Positions 8,811 through 17,177 of a stretch of 64,000 bases of DNA are shown piece after piece. A model generated the notes under the pieces. That model made no database searches and was not told the DNA's origin. It saw only the letters and a program-made list of their open reading frames with translations. The stretch is from Roseovarius arcticus (GTDB lineage Bacteria; Pseudomonadota; Alphaproteobacteria; Rhodobacterales; Rhodobacteraceae): the NCBI RefSeq assembly GCF_006125015.1, contig NZ_SZZN01000001.1, positions 868,001 through 932,000 of the forward strand, written 5' to 3'. A program made the translations under genes and the position numbers. Numbering within the stretch: position 1 is the stretch's first letter; every line of letters begins with the position of its first letter.

Positions 8811-8993
8811 TCAGGAGGCGGCAGCACCCTTGGCGGCGGCCAGTATTTCGGCTGCGATTTCCTCGGCCTCTTCGGGCGAGAAGTCCATCGGGATCTCGAC
8901 GCCCTGCGATTCGATAAAGATGCGGACCATGCCCTGATCGGTTGGACCAATCTGCATGTTCGCCTCGACGTCGCGTTCGCTGTTGATGCCCAT
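8811..8993 (-). CDS. small conserved protein (DUF6324-like)
   Basis: This 60-aa acidic protein begins MGINSERDVEANMQIGPT and has VEIPMDFSPEEAEEIAAEIL. I recall a small Rhodobacterales family, probably DUF6324, with this pattern; the family number is from memory. The ATG at 8993 has AGGAG about eight bases upstream, which settles the start. It ends eight bases from the mmcB stop in convergent orientation. Function is unknown. Confidence 0.7.
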   Translation of the reverse strand: MGINSERDVEANMQIGPTDQGMVRIFIESQGVEIPMDFSPEEAEEIAAEILAAAKGAAAS

Positions 8994-9154
8994 GATCTGG
9001 CTCCTTTGGTGATGGGCGATGGGATAGCCCGGCATGACCCTATTGGCAAGACGCTAGCGCGTCCGCGCGTTACCGTGGCGCGTAGGATTGCGCGCTAAAG
9101 GTCGCCTTTTTTGGGTTGCAATCAGGCCGCGCCGGGGCTAAATCGGCCATTAGT

Positions 9155-9231
9155 GCCGCCTTAGCTCAGTTGGTTAGAGCGCCTGATTGTGGATCAGGAG
9201 GTCCCTGGTTCGAGACCAGGAGGTGGTACCA
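9155..9231 (+). tRNA. tRNA-His (anticodon GTG)
   Basis: A 77-base cloverleaf including encoded CCA. The acceptor GCCGCCT pairs with AGGTGGT, using two G-U pairs. The anticodon arm is CCTGA-TTGTGGA-TCAGG with anticodon GTG. The T arm is CCTGG-TTCGAGA-CCAGG. The discriminator base is A73 and the base before position 1 is T, so no G-1 is encoded. This is the unusual alphaproteobacterial form of tRNA-His. Confidence 0.95.
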
Positions 9232-9235
9232 TCTC

Positions 9236-9547
9236 TCACTTTGTGATGTCGATGCGTACCGTTTGGCGCAACTGGCCGGTCAGTCTGTCGTAGATCAAGA
9301 TATTGTCTGCCTCGGTCACCACCGCATACCAATCGCGCCCTTGCGTGAATGCCTCAGCCTTGGCCCCATCGGGCAGAGCGATCGCATCCGGCAACGCCAC
9401 GTCCGGTGCGCCAGCGAAGCGGGTGACAAAGAGCGCGACGATGATTATGAAGCCGATGATCATGGTCGCAGACAGCGCCGTGACCAGCACGCGCAAATAC
9501 CGCACCATTGCCGGATCGACCGGCTGCATCTGGGGATCATCATCCAT
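9236..9547 (-). CDS. small single-pass membrane protein (DUF6476-like)
   Basis: The 103-aa product starts MDDDPQMQPVDPAMVRYLRV, has one membrane segment (about residues 21-43), and a C-terminal domain with YAVVTEADNILIYDRLTGQL. I believe this is the Rhodobacterales DUF6476 family; the number is from memory. Its ATG at 9545-9547 overlaps the divergent ATG of the pseudouridine synthase gene by two bases. It ends four bases after tRNA-His, in convergent orientation. Confidence 0.75.
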   Translation of the reverse strand: MDDDPQMQPVDPAMVRYLRVLVTALSATMIIGFIIIVALFVTRFAGAPDVALPDAIALPDGAKAEAFTQGRDWYAVVTEADNILIYDRLTGQLRQTVRIDITK

Positions 9548-10595
9548 GGGCTCGACCTCTTTGAAAGTGCTGATTGGTATGGACCCGCCGCCGCGCCTTG
9601 ACAAGGCGCTGGCCCGCGACGTGCCCGATGACGCATCCCTTTCGCGCACAAGGCTGGCGCGGCTGGTTGCGGATGGGCAGGTCACGGTCAATGGCGCCGT
9701 AGTCACTGACGCAAAGGCACGTCTGGAGGCAGGCGACGAGGTTGTCATCACCGTCCCGGTGGCTGAGGATAGCCATATCGCGCCCGAGGATATCGCGCTG
9801 GATATCGTCTATGAGGATGCTAGCCTAATTGTGGTTAACAAGCCTGCGGGCATGGTTGTGCACCCCGCCCCCGGCACGCCGGGCGGCACGTTGGTCAATG
9901 CGCTGCTGCATCACTTCGGCGGCGATCTGTCTGGCGTCGGCGGCATGAAGCGACCCGGCATCGTGCACCGCATCGACAAGGATACAAGCGGCCTTCTGGT
10001 CGTGGCCAAGTCCGACGCAGCGCATCATGGACTGGCCGAGCAATTTGCCAAGCATACCGCCCAGCGGCGCTATCTGGCGCTGTGCCACAACGTGCCTGAG
10101 GCGTCCGATCCACGTCTGCGCGGCCTGCGCGGTATCACGTTCGAGCCGGGCAATATCCTGCGCATCGCGTCGCACCTGAATCGCCACCGCACTGACCGCC
10201 AAAAACAGGCCGTTTGCTGGGCCGGGGGCCGCCACGCTGTCACCCGCTCTCGCACGATCGAGCGGTTCGGCACACCCGCCGCCTGCGCGCTGCTGGAATG
10301 CTGGCTTGAGACGGGGCGCACGCACCAGATTCGCGTGCATATGGCTTATGCGGGTCACGGACTAATAGGTGATCCGGTCTATGGCGCGGGCCGCAAACTG
10401 GCGCAAAAGGCGCTGCCGCCTGTAGGCGCCGCAATGGCGCAGAGCTTTGGCAGGCAGGCGCTGCATGCCGCCTCGCTGGGGTTTGATCACCCAGTAAGTG
10501 GCGAGCAGATGGTATTCGAGGCGCCCCTGCCGGAGGATATGACCACTTTGATCGCCGCGCTCACGCCAGATGCAGGTTCTAGCACGGTTGCGTGA
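9546..10595 (+). CDS. rluD: RluA/RluD-family 23S rRNA pseudouridine synthase
   Basis: The enzyme isomerises specific uridines in 23S rRNA. The 349-aa product has an N-terminal S4-like domain (RLDKALARDVPDD, LVADGQVTVNG) and a catalytic domain. The latter carries DIVYEDASLIVVNKPAGMVVHPAPG, RPGIVHRIDKDTSGLLVVAKSD (the HRxDxxTSG motif with catalytic Asp) and CWLETGRTHQIRVHMAYAGHGLIGDPVYG. The start is chosen at 9546, with a GGGGA element upstream. An ATG at 9579 would remove 11 residues. It is RluA/C/D type; the D assignment is by resemblance only. Confidence 0.88.
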   Translation: MGSTSLKVLIGMDPPPRLDKALARDVPDDASLSRTRLARLVADGQVTVNGAVVTDAKARLEAGDEVVITVPVAEDSHIAPEDIALDIVYEDASLIVVNKPAGMVVHPAPGTPGGTLVNALLHHFGGDLSGVGGMKRPGIVHRIDKDTSGLLVVAKSDAAHHGLAEQFAKHTAQRRYLALCHNVPEASDPRLRGLRGITFEPGNILRIASHLNRHRTDRQKQAVCWAGGRHAVTRSRTIERFGTPAACALLECWLETGRTHQIRVHMAYAGHGLIGDPVYGAGRKLAQKALPPVGAAMAQSFGRQALHAASLGFDHPVSGEQMVFEAPLPEDMTTLIAALTPDAGSSTVA

Positions 10596-10740
10596 GGCCG
10601 CTGTCACATGGCTGGCGCCGGGAACGTCATCGGTTCACTGTAAGTTAAGTTAGTAATGCGACACGCATTGAAAAGGGGCGGATGCGCGCCCAAATAGATG
10701 TTAAGGCCGTAAACATTACGGCGATGCGAGGGTCAATAAT

Positions 10741-11637
10741 ATGGCAAATTATGCAAATCTGCCGGCACCGACGCCGGAAGGCGGACTGAACCGCTACATG
10801 CAGGAAATCCGCAAATTCCCACTGCTGGAACCTGAAGAAGAGTACATGCTGGCCAAAGCGTGGGTCGAGCAGGAGGATACCGAGGCGGCGCACCGGATGG
10901 TCACGTCGCACCTGAGGCTCGCAGCCAAAATCGCGATGGGATATCGCGGCTATGGTCTGCCTCAGGCCGAGGTTATCTCAGAGGCAAATGTCGGCCTGAT
11001 GCAGGCCGTGAAGCGCTTTGATCCCGAAAGAGGCTTCCGCCTTGCTACTTACGCAATGTGGTGGATCCGTGCGAGCATTCAGGAATACATCCTGCGCTCA
11101 TGGAGCCTTGTGAAGCTGGGTACGACCTCAGCGCAGAAGAAGCTGTTTTTCAACCTGCGTAAGGCCAAAAATAAGATTGGCGCGCTGGAAGAGGGCGACC
11201 TGCGCCCGGAAAACGTCAAGAAGATCGCGACTCAGCTAGGCGTGACCGAGACTGAAGTCATCTCGATGAATCGCCGTATGTCGGGCGGGGATGCGTCGTT
11301 GAATGCCACTGTCGGCTCCGAAGGCGAGGGGACGATGCAGTGGCAGGACTGGCTGGAGGACGAGGACGCCGATCAAGCCACTGACTACGAGGAGCGCGAC
11401 GAGCTGCTGGCGCGCCGCGAAATGCTGGCCGATGCGATGGACGTTCTGAACGATCGCGAGAAAGATATCCTGACCCAGCGGCGCCTGAGCGATCAGACCG
11501 TCACACTGGAGGAGTTGAGCGGGCAATACGACGTCAGCCGCGAGCGTATTCGCCAGATCGAAGTGCGGGCGTTCGAGAAACTTCAGACCCGGATGCGCAG
11601 CCTTGCGCATGAAAAAGGGATGATGGAGGACGCCTGA
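10741..11637 (+). CDS. rpoH: RNA polymerase sigma-32 (heat shock sigma factor)
   Basis: RpoH directs transcription of heat-shock and protein-quality genes. The 298-aa product has sigma-70 region 2 (RFDPERGFRLATYAMWWIRASIQEY), the RpoH box QKKLFFNLR (about 132-140), and region 4.2 with TLEELSGQYDVSRERIRQIE. Rhodobacteraceae often carry two RpoH paralogs. The intact RpoH box suggests the RpoHI type, but that is an inference. About 145 bp of upstream DNA is free for promoters, and a strong terminator follows. Confidence 0.96.
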   Translation: MANYANLPAPTPEGGLNRYMQEIRKFPLLEPEEEYMLAKAWVEQEDTEAAHRMVTSHLRLAAKIAMGYRGYGLPQAEVISEANVGLMQAVKRFDPERGFRLATYAMWWIRASIQEYILRSWSLVKLGTTSAQKKLFFNLRKAKNKIGALEEGDLRPENVKKIATQLGVTETEVISMNRRMSGGDASLNATVGSEGEGTMQWQDWLEDEDADQATDYEERDELLARREMLADAMDVLNDREKDILTQRRLSDQTVTLEELSGQYDVSRERIRQIEVRAFEKLQTRMRSLAHEKGMMEDA

Positions 11638-11670
11638 TCTAGGCCTGCGACATCTGATTTGAACTGAGTG

Positions 11671-11708
11671 AAAACATGCCGCGTTCTCTAACGCGGCGTG
11701 TTTTGTTT
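11671..11708 (+). terminator. rho-independent terminator of rpoH
   Basis: AAAACATGCCGCGTT pairs with AACGCGGCGTGTTTT (one G-U) around a CTCT loop, followed by TTTTGTTT. It lies 33 bases after the rpoH stop. Confidence 0.9.
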
Positions 11709-11763
11709 GGCACAGAGGAACAGCTTAAGCGTGGCAGCGACTGTTAGCGAGCCAACCGCGGGC

Positions 11764-13584
11764 TCACTCCTCCATTGCCTCCAGCTCATCGATCATGCCG
11801 GAAATCATGTTCAGCCCCTTGTCCCAGAACTTAGGGTCGCTGGCATCAAGGCCGAATGGCTTTAGCAATTCTGAGTGGTGCATGGACCCGCCAGCCTTCA
11901 GCATGTCGAAATACTTGTCCTGAAACCCTTCGGGGTTTTCCTCATAAACCGCATAGAGCGCATTCACGAGGCCGTCGCCAAAGGCGTAGGCATAAACGTA
12001 AAAAGGCGAGTGGACGAAATGGGGTATATAAGCCCAGAACGTCTCGTACCCGTCCATAAAGTCGAACACCGGGCCAAGAGATTCGCCCTGCACGGACATC
12101 CAGAGCGCGTTGATATCATCCGGCGTCAGTTCGCCCTTCCGGCGAGCCGCGTGAAGTTTGCACTCGAAATCATAGAACGCGATCTGGCGCACGACGGTGT
12201 TGATCATATCCTCGACCTTGCCGGCCAGCATCACCTTCCGCTCTGCTTGCGTCTGCGCGCCGTCCAGCATCCGGCGGAACGTCAGCATCTCGCCGAACAC
12301 GCTTGCGGTTTCGGCCAATGTCAGCGGCGTTGACGACAGCAATTCGCCCTGACCTGCGGCCAAAACCTGATGCACGCCGTGCCCCAACTCATGCGCCAGC
12401 GTCATGACGTCGCGCGGTTTGCCCAAGTAATTCAGCATCACATAAGGGTGCACGTTCGTCACTGTGGGATGCGCAAACGCGCCGGGCGCCTTGCCCGGCT
12501 TAACACCGGCGTCGATCCATCCTTTGTCAAAGAACGGTTGCGCCAGATCGCCCATGCGCGGGTCAAACGCGGTATAGGCGTTCATTACCGTCTCGCGGGC
12601 CTCGTTCCAGCCAACGATCTTGGTCTCCTCCATCGGCAGGGGCGCGTTGCGATCCCAGACCTGCATCCGCTCAAGGCCAAGCCACTTTGCCTTTAGCGCG
12701 TAATAGCGGTGGCTCAGTTTGGGATAGGCGGCGACGACAGCATCGCGCAATGCCTCGACCACTTCAGGCTCAACGTCATTGCTCAGATGGCGGCCGGTCT
12801 GGGCAGTGGGCATGCCGCGCCAGCGGTCGAGGACCTCTTTCTGCTTGGCCGATGTGTTGTGAACGCGCGAAAACGTGCGGATATTCGCGCCAAAGACCCG
12901 CGCCAATTCGCGGCTGGCTGCCTCACGTTTGCTGCGGTCCTGCTCGGTCAGCAGGTTCAGCGTGCCCTCGATGCCCAACTCTTCGCCGTTCACGGTAAAG
13001 GTGAGGCCTGCGATCGTCTCATCAAACAGCCGCTCCCACGCGTCGCCGACGACGCCCATATCATGCAGGAATTTCTCCATCTCGTCAGATAGCTGGTGCG
13101 GCTTCATCGCGCGGATACGGTCCAACACGGGCTTGTAACGCGCTAGATCAGCATTCTGTGCCAAGAGACCGGCTAGATGGTCTTCGTCCAGCTTGTTCAG
13201 CTCTAGGGTGAAAAACACCAGCGGCGTGGTGAAATTCGTTATCTTTTCCTGGCAATCAGACAGGAATTTCGTGCGCGACGCGTCTGTCGTAAGCTGGTGA
13301 TATCGCAGGCCCGCGTAGGACATGATGCGCCCGGCAATATTGCTGATCGCCTCGTCGCGGTGGATACATTTTAACAGCCCGGCGGCATCAAGGCCCTCCA
13401 GCTTGCCCTCGTAATCAGCGGCAAAGGCTGCGCATTCGCTCTCAAGCCACGTCATATCGCGGGCGAGTTCCGGCGCGTCCGTGGCTGTGTACAGATCGCT
13501 CAGATCCCACTCTGGCAGCTCACCCAGACCCTTTCCCTTGGCATTGGCGTTGGCGTCATGGGCGGGCTGGGGAAGGTGGATCAT
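11764..13584 (-). CDS. pepF: oligoendopeptidase F (M3 family zinc peptidase)
   Basis: This is a cytoplasmic zinc peptidase that cleaves oligopeptides. The 606-aa length fits the family. The active site is MTLAHELGHGVHQ, containing HELGH, followed by the downstream glutamate segment SSTPLTLAETASVFGE. N-terminal M3 features such as EWDLSDLY are present. The start is the ATG at 13584 (MIHLPQP). The nearest gene, rpoH, is convergent and ends before a terminator. It is not obviously in an operon with the ligase upstream, although both are on the minus strand 72 bp apart. Confidence 0.93.
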   Translation of the reverse strand: MIHLPQPAHDANANAKGKGLGELPEWDLSDLYTATDAPELARDMTWLESECAAFAADYEGKLEGLDAAGLLKCIHRDEAISNIAGRIMSYAGLRYHQLTTDASRTKFLSDCQEKITNFTTPLVFFTLELNKLDEDHLAGLLAQNADLARYKPVLDRIRAMKPHQLSDEMEKFLHDMGVVGDAWERLFDETIAGLTFTVNGEELGIEGTLNLLTEQDRSKREAASRELARVFGANIRTFSRVHNTSAKQKEVLDRWRGMPTAQTGRHLSNDVEPEVVEALRDAVVAAYPKLSHRYYALKAKWLGLERMQVWDRNAPLPMEETKIVGWNEARETVMNAYTAFDPRMGDLAQPFFDKGWIDAGVKPGKAPGAFAHPTVTNVHPYVMLNYLGKPRDVMTLAHELGHGVHQVLAAGQGELLSSTPLTLAETASVFGEMLTFRRMLDGAQTQAERKVMLAGKVEDMINTVVRQIAFYDFECKLHAARRKGELTPDDINALWMSVQGESLGPVFDFMDGYETFWAYIPHFVHSPFYVYAYAFGDGLVNALYAVYEENPEGFQDKYFDMLKAGGSMHHSELLKPFGLDASDPKFWDKGLNMISGMIDELEAMEE

Positions 13585-13656
13585 ACGTCTGGCTCCTGTG
13601 ATATGTTGCCCCTGACATAGGCGGCGAGCGCGCCGCGCTCAAGGGTGCCCGCCGCA

Positions 13657-15252
13657 TCAGCCGTATTGGCGCAGCATTTCGTGCAGGTCGTCCAGAGTGT
13701 TGGCCTCATTCAACGGCTTGTCGTGGCGCCAGCGTTTCATCCGGGGAAATCGGAGGGCGACACCGGATTTATGCCGTGGCGAAGGCGCGATGCCCTCAAA
13801 CGCGATTTCGAATACATGCTCGGCCTTGACCTGCCGGACCGGGCCATAGCGCTCCAACGTGTTTTTACGGACCCAAGCTGTGATCTTGCGAAATTCCGCA
13901 TCTGTCAGACCCGAATATGCCTTGGTGAATGGGACAAGCTCATTGCCGCTGCGGACAGCAAAGGTAAAGTCGGTAAAGAGGTTCGCGCGCCGCCCTGACC
14001 CTTGCTGCGCATAGATCATAACGGCGTCGATGGTTAGCGGGTCAAGCTTCCATTTCCACCAATCGCCTTTTTTTCGGCCCGCATGATAGGGGCTGCTGGC
14101 CGATTTCAGCATTAGCCCCTCGGCGCGGTTATCACGCGCGTGACTGCGGACCTCGGCAAGCGCGTCCCAACTATCAAAATCGATCATTCGCGACGGCCGC
14201 ACCGGCGCATCAGTGGGCAGCGCGCCCACCAGCGCATCCAGCCTCGCGCGCCGCTGGCTGAACGGCAGCGCGCGCAGGTCCTCGCCATTCTCCTCCAGCA
14301 GATCGTACGCCAGCAGGATCACCGGCGCGCTTTTCAATAGCGCTTTGGGCACGGTCTTGCGGCCGATCCGTTTTTGCAAATCGTTAAAGGGCAGGGGCGC
14401 TGTGCCGTCCCACGCCACGATCTCGCCGTCCAGAACGGTGCCGGGCGGCAGAAAATCTGCCGCTTTGGCGAATTCGGGAAACCGGTCAGTAATCAATTCC
14501 TCGCCGCGCGACCAGACAAAATGCGCCGCGCCGCGAGTGATCAACTGGCCGCGGATGCCGTCCCATTTCCACTCGGCGCGCCAGTTATCTGGCGCACCAA
14601 GGCTGTCTGGTGTCTCATCGTCCAGCCCATAGGCAAGGCAGAATGGATAGGGCCGCGATAGCGCCGCCTCGGGGTCGGGCGCCTCGATCAGCCGGGTGTA
14701 TGTCGTGCTGTCGGGGGTCCAATCGCCCATCAAGCGGTGCGCGAGTTCCGCCTCGTCATGACCTGTCGCTTGGGCGAGGGCCCGGGTCATGAGTTTGCGA
14801 CTGATGCCGACGCGAAATCCGCCTGTCAGCAGCTTATTGAACACCAGCCGTTCGGCAGCATCCATCTGGTCCCATGCGTCCAGAACGGCGGCTTTGCGGG
14901 TGTCCTCCTCCTCGGCGCCCAGCCCGCGCAGATAGGCGATCCAGTCAGTTAGGCTCCTGTCTTGGCTCCGCGTTGGGGGTGGCAGAACCAGTGCAATCGT
15001 CTCGGCCAGATCCCCGACGATTGGATAGCTTTCCTCAAACAGCCACAGGGGGATGTCTGCGCGCTCTGCCGCCCAGACGCGCAGGCGGGTTGTGGTGATC
15101 GCCCGGCGCGGACGGCGACCGGAAAAGAGCGCGATGGTCCAAAGGCGGTCCTCTTCTGGCGCGCCGCCAAAGTATTCAGCCAGCGCCGCGACTTTGGCAC
15201 TGGTCTTGGTTGTCTGATCGATGGTGGCGTAAAGAGCGGTGAACCGTTTCAT
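13657..15252 (-). CDS. ATP-dependent DNA ligase of the ligase-associated repair cluster
   Basis: The 531-aa protein seals nicks using ATP. It has an N-terminal ligase domain, the adenylation motif EWKWDGIRG with the active lysine near residue 229, and further nucleotidyltransferase motifs including LDGEIVAWD and EGLMLK. The C-terminal OB-fold segment includes VFEIAFEGIAPSPRHKSGVALRFPR. It overlaps the upstream exonuclease gene by four bases (ATGA). This pairing is the known ligase-associated DNA damage response module. The Lhr-type helicase often found with it is not in this window. Confidence 0.92.
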   Translation of the reverse strand: MKRFTALYATIDQTTKTSAKVAALAEYFGGAPEEDRLWTIALFSGRRPRRAITTTRLRVWAAERADIPLWLFEESYPIVGDLAETIALVLPPPTRSQDRSLTDWIAYLRGLGAEEEDTRKAAVLDAWDQMDAAERLVFNKLLTGGFRVGISRKLMTRALAQATGHDEAELAHRLMGDWTPDSTTYTRLIEAPDPEAALSRPYPFCLAYGLDDETPDSLGAPDNWRAEWKWDGIRGQLITRGAAHFVWSRGEELITDRFPEFAKAADFLPPGTVLDGEIVAWDGTAPLPFNDLQKRIGRKTVPKALLKSAPVILLAYDLLEENGEDLRALPFSQRRARLDALVGALPTDAPVRPSRMIDFDSWDALAEVRSHARDNRAEGLMLKSASSPYHAGRKKGDWWKWKLDPLTIDAVMIYAQQGSGRRANLFTDFTFAVRSGNELVPFTKAYSGLTDAEFRKITAWVRKNTLERYGPVRQVKAEHVFEIAFEGIAPSPRHKSGVALRFPRMKRWRHDKPLNEANTLDDLHEMLRQYG

Positions 15253-16250
15253 TCCGTCTCCTCCGAATCTATCAATTCGCCTGTGAATTCGGTCGTGAGC
15301 GCCTCTGCGTTGTAGCCTTCACTCTTCAACCATCGCGCGAAGATATCCGTGTAACCATGTGTTGCATATATATTTTCTGCGCCTGTCGCCTTTATCGCAT
15401 CATTGAGGCCCGCCCAGTCGGCGTGGTCTGACACGACAAAACCCCGATCAACGGAGCGCCGCCGACGCACCCCACGCATCCGCATCCAGCCGCTGGCAAA
15501 TGAGGTCGCGGCGGGGCGAAAACGGCGTGCCCAATCGCTGCCCATAGCACCCGGCGGGGCAATAATGATCGCCCCGGGATGCGCCTTGGGGTCGAGGTCG
15601 GGTGTGACGCGGATCGTGGCAGGCAGGTCGAACCCCTGATCGCGTAGGATTGCGTTTGTGTTTTCGACCGCACCGTGGGTCAGGATCGGTGCGATTTCGG
15701 GGTTCAATAGCGACATCACGCGCTGCGCTTTGCCCAGTGAATAAGCAGCAAGCATGCTGAATCGCCCCTCCGCCGCATTTGTAGACCACCAGTCGTTGAT
15801 CTGGCCCGCGACCTCGGCCTCGGACGGCCATTTGAAGACGGGCAAACCAAACGTGCATTCGGTGATGAAACTATGGCATCTTACCGGCTCGAACGGGGTC
15901 GATAGGGCGTCTGGCGTCGTCTTGTAATCGCCGGACACCACCCAGACCTCGCCGCCAACTTCGATCCTGACTTGGGCTGAGCCGGGGATGTGGCCTGCGG
16001 GGTGAAACGACACGTTCGCGCCGCCGATCCGGCGTTCTTCACCATATTTTATCGCATCCAGGTCAATCTCGCCCAATCGGTGGCGCATAACCGGACCCGC
16101 GATATCAGTTGCAAGGTAGCGTCGATGACCCGGGCGCGCGTGATCGGCGTGGCCATGGGTGATCAACGCACGGTCGACGGGCTGCCATGGATCGACATAG
16201 AAATCGCCGGCGGGGCAATAGATGCCTTGGGGTTTGAATTGAATGACCAT
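15249..16250 (-). CDS. ligase-associated DNA exonuclease (metallo-beta-lactamase fold)
   Basis: The 333-aa product is of the MBL/beta-CASP type: ALITHGHADHARPG gives the HxHxDH metal site, then FHPAGHIPGSAQVRIE, VSGDYK and the late YATHGY and VVSDHADW motifs. Proteins of this kind beside an ATP-dependent ligase are annotated as ligase-associated exonucleases. The start at 16250 (MVIQFKPQGIYCPAGDFYVD) matches the family. Longer frames extend over the neighbouring divergent gene and are not supported. It is coupled to the ligase by an ATGA overlap. Confidence 0.9.
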   Translation of the reverse strand: MVIQFKPQGIYCPAGDFYVDPWQPVDRALITHGHADHARPGHRRYLATDIAGPVMRHRLGEIDLDAIKYGEERRIGGANVSFHPAGHIPGSAQVRIEVGGEVWVVSGDYKTTPDALSTPFEPVRCHSFITECTFGLPVFKWPSEAEVAGQINDWWSTNAAEGRFSMLAAYSLGKAQRVMSLLNPEIAPILTHGAVENTNAILRDQGFDLPATIRVTPDLDPKAHPGAIIIAPPGAMGSDWARRFRPAATSFASGWMRMRGVRRRRSVDRGFVVSDHADWAGLNDAIKATGAENIYATHGYTDIFARWLKSEGYNAEALTTEFTGELIDSEETE

Positions 16251-16346
16251 GAAGGGAAGAGTAGGCCGCGCGCGGCGCTTGGCCAGCCTCTTGTGCGCGC
16301 TGCAAGTATAGCTAGGCTGCACCCGGCAATTGCGAGGGAACAGGCG

Positions 16347-17177
16347 ATGAGATTTGTGCGATATGGCGAGGCAGGGGTCGAGCGGCCCGGCGTTCTGGAC
16401 AGTGTCGGCGGGCTGCGGGATCTGACGGGTGTCGTGAGCGACATCGCGGGCGAGGCCCTTGGCGCGTTGCTGGATATTGACCCGGAGGATCTGCCAAAGG
16501 TGCCGGGCGCGCCGCGTCTTGGACCGCCCGTGGCCCAAGTGGGAAAGCTGATCGGAATTGGCCTCAACTACTATGACCACGCCGCCGAGGTGGGCCTGCC
16601 GCCCCCTGACGAGCCAATCGTTTTTATGAAGGCGACATCATCAATTACCGGTCCGAACGATCCTGTCTATCTGCCGCGCGGTTCGCAAAAATCCGATTGG
16701 GAGGTCGAACTGGGAATCGTTATCGGGCGCCGCGCCAAATATGTGAGCGACGCGGACGCGCTGAGTTATGTGGCCGGCTACACCATCGTTAATGACGTGT
16801 CCGAGCGCGAATTTCAGGCCGAGCGCGGCGGACAGTGGACAAAGGGCAAGAGCTGCGACAGCTTTGGCCCTATCGGCCCTTGGCTGGTGACGCCCGATGA
16901 GATGGGCGATGTGCAGGCGCTGGATATGGTGTTGGACCTGAACGGGCAGCCAGCGCAGCGCGGCAGCACGGCGTCGATGATATTTGGCGTGGCGCACGTG
17001 ATCGCGTATCTAAGCCAGATGATGACGCTGCATCCCGGCGATATCATCGCCACAGGCACGCCTCCCGGTGTGGGCATGGGGATGAAGCCGCCGCGCTACC
17101 TGCGCGAGGGCGATGTGATGACGCTGGCGATTGCGGGTCTTGGCACGCAGCGGCAAGAGGTACGGTTAGACAGCTAG
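16347..17177 (+). CDS. fumarylacetoacetate hydrolase family protein
   Basis: The 276-aa product has the FAH fold signature. LIGIGLNYYDHAAEVGL is followed by PIVFMKATSSITGPNDP, DWEVELGIVIGRRAKYV with metal-binding acidic residues, YTIVNDVSEREFQ, and GDIIATGTPPGVGMG. Family members hydrolyse or isomerise 2-oxo acid intermediates in aromatic or sugar catabolism. The exact substrate cannot be read from the sequence. The start at 16347 has an AGGGA element upstream. The gene is divergent from the exonuclease and convergent with the next gene, overlapping it by four bases. Confidence 0.88.
   Translation: MRFVRYGEAGVERPGVLDSVGGLRDLTGVVSDIAGEALGALLDIDPEDLPKVPGAPRLGPPVAQVGKLIGIGLNYYDHAAEVGLPPPDEPIVFMKATSSITGPNDPVYLPRGSQKSDWEVELGIVIGRRAKYVSDADALSYVAGYTIVNDVSEREFQAERGGQWTKGKSCDSFGPIGPWLVTPDEMGDVQALDMVLDLNGQPAQRGSTASMIFGVAHVIAYLSQMMTLHPGDIIATGTPPGVGMGMKPPRYLREGDVMTLAIAGLGTQRQEVRLDS

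Noticed and set aside
15990..16346. N-terminal extension of the fumarylacetoacetate hydrolase-family gene
   Set aside because: The extension overlaps the 5' part of the exonuclease gene on the other strand and lacks family resemblance; the start at 16347 gives the normal N-terminus.
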